Assembly: GCA_027487215.1 (NCBI GenBank)
Contig: JAIYDZ010000004.1
Coordinates: forward strand, 1 to 64,000
Direction: 5' to 3'
DNA: 64,000 nucleotides
From: Pseudomonadota bacterium
GTDB lineage: Bacteria; Babelota; Babeliae; Babelales; CAIQNR01
Part shown: positions 58,350-64,000 of the stretch, one piece after another
Layout: every line of letters starts with the position of its first letter
How positions within the stretch are numbered: position 1 is the stretch's first letter
The notes under the pieces: generated by a model
Seen by the model: the letters and a program-made list of their open reading frames with translations, nothing else
What the model was told of the DNA's origin: nothing
Databases searched by the model: none
Position numbers and translations under genes: made by a program

Positions 58350-59486
58350 CTATTCTTGTGACTCTGTTGGAGTTTCTGGTGCTTTGATGTTCCATGTTCT
58401 TAAAAATTCAATAAGAGGTCCAACACCTTCTTTTGAAAGAGATGAGATCATTACATTGGGTTGAAACAGTTCTCGTTCAAGCAGCGGAGCATGTTCTTCT
58501 ACCGGTGCATCTGCTTTGTTAAACACATAAAGCAGGTTTTTAGTAACCTCAAGATCCTCAAGAATTCCGTTTACCACTGCAATGTGTTCTCTCCAGTTTG
58601 GATCACTGATATCAACCACCTGGAGCAATAAATCAGCATGACGTAACTCATCGAGTGTTGATTTAAACGCTTCAATAAGTGACGGTGGTAAATGTTGAAT
58701 AAATCCAACGGTATCTGAGATAACGCCTTTTTTCTTTCCATCAACAAACAGTTCGCGTGTGGTGGTATCAAGGGTTGCAAACAAACGGTCTTCAGCAAGT
58801 ACTTGTGCTTTGGTAAGCTGATTAAGGAGTGTTGATTTTCCGGTGTTTGTGTACCCAACCAAACAGATTTGTGGCACGTGCGAATCAAGTCTTTGTTTGC
58901 GTTGCGTTTCGCGTGTTTTTGAAAGTTGTTTTAAATGTTTTTTGAGTTTTAAAATGTGCTCATCAATATGACGTTGTTCACGTTCTTTAGCAGTTTCACC
59001 CGGACCTTTACCGCCAACAAATCCTGCTTGTTGACTCATAAAAATACCTTTTGAAAACGGACGAGAACGCATATACTGAAGCATTGCAATTTCTACTTGG
59101 AGTTTGCCTTCAGCAGAATGAGCAGATTTTTCAAAAATTTCTAAAATGAGATGGGTTCTATCAAAAATAGTACATCCAAAAAGTTCACTGATGTTACGTT
59201 CTTGGCGAGGAGTTAATGGTTCAGAGATAATTACTTCTTCGACTTTATTTTCTTCGCACAGTGCGCGAATTTCTTCGAGTTTTCCTTTGGTGAAGAAATA
59301 ACCAGGATCAATTTCTCTTAATTTAATAAAAACTGCGTCATCGTATTCTATGTTGTTTGATTCTACCAAATGAACGAATTCATCAAAATATGATTGAATA
59401 TTTTTTGTTGTATTATAGGGTGCCTGGATACCGACAAGCAGTGTCTTGGGGTGGTTTTTGGTAATAAATTCTTTAGTTTTAGCCAT
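58350..59486 (-). CDS. hflX: GTPase HflX
   Basis: 378 residues; ribosome-binding GTPase that splits stalled or stressed ribosomes. N-terminal HflX domain with LVGIQAPYNTT and EVIISEPLTPRQERNISELFGC, linker FVGGKGPGETAKEREQRHI, then the G domain: G1 LVGYTNTGKSTL, G3 SDTVGFIQHLP, G4 FNKADAP. Length is typical. AAGGAG six nt before ATG. Confidence 0.95.
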   Translation of the reverse strand: MAKTKEFITKNHPKTLLVGIQAPYNTTKNIQSYFDEFVHLVESNNIEYDDAVFIKLREIDPGYFFTKGKLEEIRALCEENKVEEVIISEPLTPRQERNISELFGCTIFDRTHLILEIFEKSAHSAEGKLQVEIAMLQYMRSRPFSKGIFMSQQAGFVGGKGPGETAKEREQRHIDEHILKLKKHLKQLSKTRETQRKQRLDSHVPQICLVGYTNTGKSTLLNQLTKAQVLAEDRLFATLDTTTRELFVDGKKKGVISDTVGFIQHLPPSLIEAFKSTLDELRHADLLLQVVDISDPNWREHIAVVNGILEDLEVTKNLLYVFNKADAPVEEHAPLLERELFQPNVMISSLSKEGVGPLIEFLRTWNIKAPETPTESQE

Positions 59487-59613
59487 GGGTGCTCCTTAAA
59501 GATGACGGTGTAGTCATAAGATCAGTATATCTGTGAGTGACAGACTTGTAAAAATCTGTATACTTTATGGCTGGAGATCGGTGTTTGCACTATTATTAAA
59601 TATGGGTGTATTT

Positions 59614-60132
59614 ATGAAAAGATTAATGCTTTTAAGCATAGTTTCTTTGTCAATTGCGACAAGCCAAGCGGTCAGTGTATCTGATCAACTTAAAGCTTTT
59701 GAGTTAGAAACTAATAAAACAGAGCAGCTTAAAGCTGTAGGCGCTAAGCTTACAAAAATGATTGAAGATGTTGATTTTATTAAGGCGGTTGTTCGTTGGG
59801 TTCGTTTACATTTTAACACTCAGGAAATGAGCCTTATTCAAGAGTTTCTTCCACAAATTCTTAAGCTTGTTGAGCTTTCACAAGATCCAGAATTTTTAGA
59901 TCAAATGAACCGCTATATGCAAATTATGCAATTTGCTCAGCAAAAAGGTCAATTGACTCAAAAAGATGAAGAAGATTTAGTTGCATTGATGGCAAAAGAA
60001 TGTCCATTGATGATTAACTTTTTTGCGTTGTCAGCCGATATTCAGCCACTCCAAGAAGGCGTTATGGCCGGTTTTGATGCAGTTGCATGGAATAAGGTCG
60101 TTGGGGCGTTCATGGACGGCTTGAAGGCGTAA
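59614..60132 (+). CDS. exported protein of unknown function
   Basis: Start ATG 59614 (signal peptide MKRLMLLSIVSLSIATSQA); the open frame upstream begins at GTG 59533 and has a hydrophobic stretch but no ribosome binding site. 172 residues. The mature part is alpha-helical (LKAFELETNKTEQLKAVGAKLTK) with many Gln and Glu. Short upstream regions of hflX and this gene lie back to back. No family recognised. Confidence 0.65.
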   Translation: MKRLMLLSIVSLSIATSQAVSVSDQLKAFELETNKTEQLKAVGAKLTKMIEDVDFIKAVVRWVRLHFNTQEMSLIQEFLPQILKLVELSQDPEFLDQMNRYMQIMQFAQQKGQLTQKDEEDLVALMAKECPLMINFFALSADIQPLQEGVMAGFDAVAWNKVVGAFMDGLKA

Positions 60133-60171
60133 GCGTAAATAAAGAGACAGAGGGGAAACCGGTTTTCCAGT

Positions 60172-60199
60172 TTGCATAAAGCAGGAGCTGTGGTACACT
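60172..60199 (+). promoter_or_regulatory. candidate promoter of rpsP-trmD-rplS
   Basis: TTGCAT (60172-60177), 16 nt, TACACT (60194-60199), 68 nt before the rpsP ATG. Confidence 0.5.
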
Positions 60200-60267
60200 G
60201 TGTTTTCCCAAATTTGTTTGGTATTAAAAATCTACAATACAACGTTAGATGATGAAAGGTAATGCGC

Positions 60268-60525
60268 ATGGCAGTAAGAATTCGTCTTGCTCGCATCGGA
60301 AAAAAGAAAGCTCCTTACTATCGCATAGTCGCTATTGATGGGCGTTCTAAGCGTGATGGTGAGTACTTGGAAAACCTCGGAACTTATAATCCGTTGACCG
60401 GTCAAGTAGTCCAACTTCATACAGAAAAGCTTGAAGTTTGGCTGACAAAAGGTGCTATTGCAAGTGATTCAGTAATTAAAATTACTAAAAATCACGCACG
60501 CGCTCAAAAAGCTGTAACTAAGTAA
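60268..60525 (+). CDS. rpsP: 30S ribosomal protein S16
   Basis: Start ATG 60268 (MAVRIRLARIGKKKAPYYRIV); AAAGG is 8 nt upstream. An ATG two codons earlier is too close to that site. 85 residues. The conserved RDG-type DGEYLENLGTYNP, WLTKGA and end ARAQKAVTK agree with bS16. First gene of the rpsP-trmD-rplS cluster known from many bacteria (rimM is not between them here). Confidence 0.95.
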   Translation: MAVRIRLARIGKKKAPYYRIVAIDGRSKRDGEYLENLGTYNPLTGQVVQLHTEKLEVWLTKGAIASDSVIKITKNHARAQKAVTK

Positions 60526-60554
60526 TACGTTTGTTTGGGCACACCTTTTTTCTA

Positions 60555-60626
60555 AAGCGTTGTAGATTGAACGCTTCATAAAGAGATACCGGGTTCCTGG
60601 TCCATGAGTCCAGTGTCCCGGATTTT
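60555..60626 (+). promoter_or_regulatory. tandem hairpins between rpsP and trmD
   Basis: First stem AAGCGTT / AACGCTT (60555-60576), second stem CCGGG..CTGG / CCAG..CCCGG (60589-60621) followed by ATTTTT. The second resembles a terminator or attenuator lowering trmD expression relative to rpsP. Confidence 0.55.
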
Positions 60627-60645
60627 TCTGGAAAACTAAAAATTC

Positions 60646-61947
60646 ATGAATATCTCAATTCTTTCTGTTTTTCCTTCTTTATACAAAGATTTTCTTGAGA
60701 CCAGTTTATTAAAACGTGCGCAAGCTGAAGGGCATGTTTCATTTACGGTGGCAGGATTTACGGATTTTTGTACTCCTAAAGAACGTCTTGATGGTCCTAC
60801 TGCAGGACATGGCGCAGGGATGGCAATCCGTCCTGAAGTTATTGGTCGCGCAGTGGAGCATTTTGAGCAGCAACACGGGGTCGCTTATCGTATCTTTTTG
60901 ACTCCTCAAGGCAAAAGACTTGATCAAGATTTAGTGCGTGATATTGCGCGCATTATTCAAGAAAAAAAGCATCTTATGGTGGTTGCAGGGCGTTATGAAG
61001 GTATCGATGCTCGTGCTCAGGAAAAATATGTAGATCTTGAACTTTCCATTGGCGATTATGTGTTGATGGGCGGAGATCTGCCAGCGATGGTGCTTCTTGA
61101 AGCATTATTGCGCTATATTCCTGGAGTTGTTGGTCGTTCTGAATCAGTTGAAAAAGATTCGTTTTCAGGTCCTTTTGTAGATTTTCCAACATATACAGCT
61201 CCGGCTGTGTGGGATGGAAAAGCAATTCCTGAGGTTTTATTATCGGGAAATCATGCGGTCATTGATGCATGGCGTAAAAAGGTTGCCGTTGAAAAATCGG
61301 TAAAAAAACATTTTGAGTGGGTTCGTTCCCATTGTATTCAAGATGAGGATCGTGCACTTGCTGCACAATCAATTCCTCCGCATTATATTGTTTTAATGCA
61401 TGATGAGGTGATACTTGAACCGGGGGTTACCGGTACTTCTTCAGTAACGTCACTGGATATTCATGATATTGCCCGTTCTGCAAAAACGTATGGGCTTGAG
61501 GGATATTATTTGGTGACGTCACTTTTAGATCAGCAGGCAATTGTAAGAAAAATTTTAGAATTTTGGGAAACTTCGGGAATTGAATATAATAAGCAACGTC
61601 ATCATGCAGTAAGCTTGGTCTCATTAATGGGATCGCTTGATCAGGTGATGGAAGCTATTGAACGTAAAGAAGGCAAACGTCCGATACTTGTAGGGACCTC
61701 GGCGCGCAAATGTTCTGGTGTGCGTCAAATTACTTACAAAGATCAGGATGTCGTGTGGAAAGAAGATCGTCCGGTGCTCTTTATTTTGGGTACGGCAAAA
61801 GGTCTTGCGCCACAGGTAATGGAACGTTGCGAGTATGTACTTGCGCCGATAGAAGGTTTTTTAAAGTTTAATCACTTATCGGTTCGCTCTGCAGCAGCAG
61901 TTATCTTTGACCGCTGGCTGGGTATTAATCTTGTAAAGTTGGACTAG
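60646..61947 (+). CDS. trmD: tRNA (guanine37-N1)-methyltransferase fused to a second SPOUT-like domain
   Basis: 433 residues, against about 245 for E. coli TrmD. Residues 1-about 240 are TrmD: knot motifs VVAGRYEGIDARAQEKYVD and LSIGDYVLMGGDLPAMVLLEA, with the DSF segment that holds the catalytic Asp region and VLLSGNHAVIDAWRK. Residues about 245-433 (HYIVLMHDEVI, then VTSLLDQQAIVRKIL, LVGTSARKCSGVRQITY, LFILGTAKGLAPQVM) match the RNA methyltransferase family seen beside trmD in Aquifex and deltaproteobacteria. The ATG lies in a hairpin-rich spacer and has no strong ribosome binding site. Confidence 0.92.
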   Translation: MNISILSVFPSLYKDFLETSLLKRAQAEGHVSFTVAGFTDFCTPKERLDGPTAGHGAGMAIRPEVIGRAVEHFEQQHGVAYRIFLTPQGKRLDQDLVRDIARIIQEKKHLMVVAGRYEGIDARAQEKYVDLELSIGDYVLMGGDLPAMVLLEALLRYIPGVVGRSESVEKDSFSGPFVDFPTYTAPAVWDGKAIPEVLLSGNHAVIDAWRKKVAVEKSVKKHFEWVRSHCIQDEDRALAAQSIPPHYIVLMHDEVILEPGVTGTSSVTSLDIHDIARSAKTYGLEGYYLVTSLLDQQAIVRKILEFWETSGIEYNKQRHHAVSLVSLMGSLDQVMEAIERKEGKRPILVGTSARKCSGVRQITYKDQDVVWKEDRPVLFILGTAKGLAPQVMERCEYVLAPIEGFLKFNHLSVRSAAAVIFDRWLGINLVKLD

Positions 61948-62028
61948 GCAAATATGACTTTTTCGGGTAGAATAGCTACTCTTAACGGGTTTATAAATCA
62001 CTAATATAAGCAGGCTGAAGGAATAAAA

Positions 62029-62481
62029 ATGAAGGCAATTAAGCTCACGAAAGAAACGATCTGTGGGTTAGGGGTTGAACCTCGCAAGTTCCCTGAATTT
62101 GCAGTGGGCGACGCAATAGCGATATCACAATGGGTTACTGAAGGTAGCAAAAAACGTATTCAGATCTTCCAAGGTGATGTTATTGGTATGCACAAAAATG
62201 GTGCATCATCAACTTTTACTGTAAGAAAAATCGGCGCAAACAACATTGCTGTAGAACGTATTTATCCGTTCTATTCTCCTTCAATTGAAGCAATTGAAAT
62301 TGTTAAGCAAGGTGATGTGCGTCGTGCAAAACTTTATTACGTGCGTAACCGTGTTGGTAAAGCTGCTCGTATTAAAGAGCGCGTAATGACCAAAGAAGCA
62401 CGTGCATTACTTGCGCAAAAACATGCTGCTGCTAAAGAATCTGCTGTGCCAACAGTAGAAGCAAAAAACGATCAACAATAA
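62029..62481 (+). CDS. rplS: 50S ribosomal protein L19
   Basis: 150 residues. FPEFAVGDAIAISQWVTEGSKKRIQIFQGDVIG and ERIYPFYSPSIEAIEIV (domain blocks, given in parts) are bL19; RAKLYYVRNRVGKAARIKE follows. A C-terminal extension of about 30 residues, Ala/Lys-rich (ARALLAQKHAAAKESAVPT), goes beyond most homologues. It sits on the rpsP-trmD-rplS cluster end. Confidence 0.95.
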   Translation: MKAIKLTKETICGLGVEPRKFPEFAVGDAIAISQWVTEGSKKRIQIFQGDVIGMHKNGASSTFTVRKIGANNIAVERIYPFYSPSIEAIEIVKQGDVRRAKLYYVRNRVGKAARIKERVMTKEARALLAQKHAAAKESAVPTVEAKNDQQ

Positions 62482-62503
62482 TAAACGATTGTTGGTAAAG
62501 CGC

Positions 62504-63040
62504 ATGAAAGAATTCCTGAGTCTGCTGGGAGTTCTCATCCTGTTTGCAGGATGTACACATTCGACAATTGAAAAGGGGGATGATGAGACCTCTACCGTGT
62601 ATACGCATGGAGTTTCTCGTGCCCCTTTAATTTGTCCTACCGCAGAAAAAATTCCTTCCGTACGATCAGTTACGCAAGAATCGTGTAGTTCATCAAACTG
62701 GCAATCAGTGCCTGTGTGTGAGCGAATTCGTGAATATGAATCATTTTTATCAGATATACCTGTACCTCTTTCAGTTGAACCCGTTCAGTTGTGGGAAGAC
62801 CAGTCTGGTTGTGTAGTGGTGTTATATTACTCTTCTGATTCTTTAGAGCAGTTAGAAAATTTTTATCGTTGTGAGATGGAGCGTATGGGTTGGATGCTTG
62901 TTGCAGCCTTTGTTTCAGATCAATCTGAGTTTATTTTTAAAAAGCCCGGCGATATTTTCTGTACCATTTCTTGCGCACACAAGCGCAAAGGGTGGAAAAA
63001 GAAATACAGTGTGTTGCGCATTAGTGTTCAGGGAATTTAA
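62504..63040 (+). CDS. lipoprotein of unknown function
   Basis: Start ATG 62504; the signal peptide MKEFLSLLGVLILFAGC ends in the lipobox LFAGC, so Cys17 would be lipidated. 178 residues. The mature part is Ser-rich, then has a compact domain with strands VVVLYYSSDSLEQLENFYRCEMERMGWMLVAAF and EFIFKKPGDIFCTIS (given in parts). The order of a strand pair, a helix (LENFYRCEMERMGW) and another strand resembles small repeat-type lipoproteins, but I cannot name the family. 22 nt after rplS. Confidence 0.72.
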   Translation: MKEFLSLLGVLILFAGCTHSTIEKGDDETSTVYTHGVSRAPLICPTAEKIPSVRSVTQESCSSSNWQSVPVCERIREYESFLSDIPVPLSVEPVQLWEDQSGCVVVLYYSSDSLEQLENFYRCEMERMGWMLVAAFVSDQSEFIFKKPGDIFCTISCAHKRKGWKKKYSVLRISVQGI

Positions 63041-63080
63041 AAGCGCTTTTCTGGACTAAAGAAAAAATTTACTACGGTAA

Positions 63081-63113
63081 TAAAAAAGGCACCACAAAGG
63101 GCGCCTTTTTTTA
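63081..63113 (+). terminator. Rho-independent terminator
   Basis: AAAAAAGGC, ACCACAAAGGG, GCCTTTTTTT: stem of nine pairs with a T tract, 40 nt after the lipoprotein stop, in the convergent gap to the gene ending at 63133. Possibly bidirectional. Confidence 0.8.
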
Positions 63114-63132
63114 TTTTTCTACTCAGTGAATT

Positions 63133-63573
63133 TTATTCTTCGTCTTCGTCAGTTGATGTGTCTGAACTAAACAACCAGCTTGAAGATTTTTTTGGAGCGG
63201 CTTCTTCTTTTTCAGCTTTACGTTTTTTTGATGGTCTTTCATCGTTGTCATTTGAACGTCTTAATTTTTTTACTTCTGCTTTAAGGTCTGTTATTTCCTC
63301 TGCCATTTCTCTAATACCTTTACGCATTTTTTCCATATTTTCAAAGATGAGGTCAATGTCACTGCTTAGTTGTCTTACTGCCTTATTGGTGTGACGAGAG
63401 TTTGAACTTTCAGAGACTACTACCGTATGAGAAGGTCTGCTAATAGCATTACCAAGGGTACTTCCTAAAAAGCTACCACCAAGTGCAGCACCAAAAGATT
63501 TGCCGCCACCTGCTTGAGCTGCACCCATTGAAAGCGCTATTACAGTAAGCATTACAATATTTAATTTTTTCAT
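63133..63573 (-). CDS. exported Gly-zipper and coiled-coil protein
   Basis: 146 residues. Signal peptide MKKLNIVMLTVIALSMGAAQA, GGAGG before the ATG. A Gly-rich segment follows (GGGKSFGAALGGSFLGSTLG), resembling glycine-zipper outer-membrane anchors. Then comes a coiled coil (RQLSSDIDLIFENMEKMRKGIREMAEEITDL) and a Lys-rich and acidic Ser-rich tail (SSDTSTDEDEE). Plausibly anchored by the zipper with the coil projecting. Function unknown. Confidence 0.72.
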   Translation of the reverse strand: MKKLNIVMLTVIALSMGAAQAGGGKSFGAALGGSFLGSTLGNAISRPSHTVVVSESSNSRHTNKAVRQLSSDIDLIFENMEKMRKGIREMAEEITDLKAEVKKLRRSNDNDERPSKKRKAEKEEAAPKKSSSWLFSSDTSTDEDEE

Positions 63574-63677
63574 TATAAGATCCTCCGTTTTTAAGCTTTA
63601 GTGGATTACTATCACTCAGAATACTGATTGTGAGGATGAAAAAACAATAGTTTTTAGTCAGTAAGCTCATTGTGGGC

Positions 63678-64000
63678 TTATAGTGGAACGTTTAAAGTTT
63701 CAGAAATGGCATTGATAGAGCCTGCACCTTGTAAAATAAGGAGGTCATAAGGCTTAAGGCTCTTTTTAAAATGCTCTGTTAACCCTAAATACTCTTTATC
63801 AAGCGGAATATAAAGTACGCTAAAAGGTGGATTAAGCTTACGCAGTGCCTCAACAAAAAGAGCTCCGGTTATCCCCTCTATTGGATGTTCGCTTGCAGGA
63901 TAAATGTCAGTAATGACAAGTTCATCAAGCGCACTTTCTTTAAATATTGTTAAAAATTCATCCCATAACATATGAGTGCGAGTGTAACGATGAGGTTGAA
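63678..64000 (-). CDS. murC: UDP-N-acetylmuramate-alanine ligase, C-terminal fragment
   Basis: The window ends inside the gene. Reading continues upstream of ATG 63971 to the edge, giving QPHRYTRTHMLWDEFLTIF, the C-terminal MurC segment (usual FQPHRYTRT). Then ELVITDIYPASEHPIEGITG and the final LLILQGAGSINAISETL. The visible 107 codons belong to the last domain. The complete enzyme ligates L-Ala to UDP-MurNAc, following MurA and MurB. The visible motifs are intact. Confidence 0.85.
   Translation of the reverse strand, partial: QPHRYTRTHMLWDEFLTIFKESALDELVITDIYPASEHPIEGITGALFVEALRKLNPPFSVLYIPLDKEYLGLTEHFKKSLKPYDLLILQGAGSINAISETLNVPL

Overview
The window reads as a chromosome segment of a low-GC bacterium with a small genome and very probably an intracellular or host-associated life, most like Candidatus Dependentiae (formerly TM6). 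This placement is an inference. It rests on a divergent 16S rRNA, an absence of metabolic biosynthesis operons apart from cell-wall precursors, core information genes set among many unrecognisable exported proteins, and host-interaction domains (ankyrin plus RING, a cyanovirin-like lectin, an exported GT61 glycosyltransferase, a kinase-like exported protein). No mobile element, phage gene or CRISPR array was seen.

Layout. 1-8.8 kb: a partial minus-strand ORF, a large exported protein of unknown function, an OPT-type transporter, pgi, prfB, a small exported protein, gmk and an exported CPT-like P-loop protein. 8.8-14.5 kb: a complete rRNA operon (consensus promoter behind helically phased A-tracts, 16S, tRNA-Ile, tRNA-Ala, 23S, 5S, terminator). 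14.6-26.9 kb: exported unknowns, an exported GT61 enzyme, a minimal MscS channel, an ankyrin-RING protein, radA-tdk, murA, a CVNH-like protein, an orphan atpG, a NYN-domain protein, tsaE, an alpha/beta hydrolase and a BFD-like ferredoxin.

26.9-43.7 kb is the core expression region: tRNAs Tyr, Gly, Thr, Thr, then rpmG, tRNA-Trp, secE, nusG, rplKAJL, rpoB, rpoC, tRNA-Val, rpsO, pnp, rph and a holA-like gene. The tRNA order matches the E. coli tufB locus, but tuf is missing. RpoB carries a cysteine-rich N-terminal insertion.

43.7-58.2 kb: small exported proteins, a DUF502 membrane protein, and a cdaA-cdaR(ybbR)-glmM operon in which the CdaA homologue lacks both catalytic motifs of diadenylate cyclases. 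trpS, two exported proteins sharing an N-terminal motif (one frame-disrupted and kinase-like), a UvrD/PcrA helicase and three exported proteins follow. 58.3-64 kb: hflX, an exported protein, the rpsP-trmD-rplS cluster with a TrmD fused to a second SPOUT-like domain, a lipoprotein, a Gly-zipper/coiled-coil exported protein and the 3' end of murC cut by the window edge.

The genes are mostly housekeeping: translation, transcription, RNA decay, peptidoglycan precursors, nucleotide salvage and repair. About fifteen predicted exported proteins without recognisable function alternate with them and probably form the lineage-specific, host-facing part. Strongest leads for novelty are the pseudo-diadenylate cyclase, the RpoB insertion, the ankyrin-RING protein, the CVNH-like protein and the frame-disrupted exported kinase-like gene.
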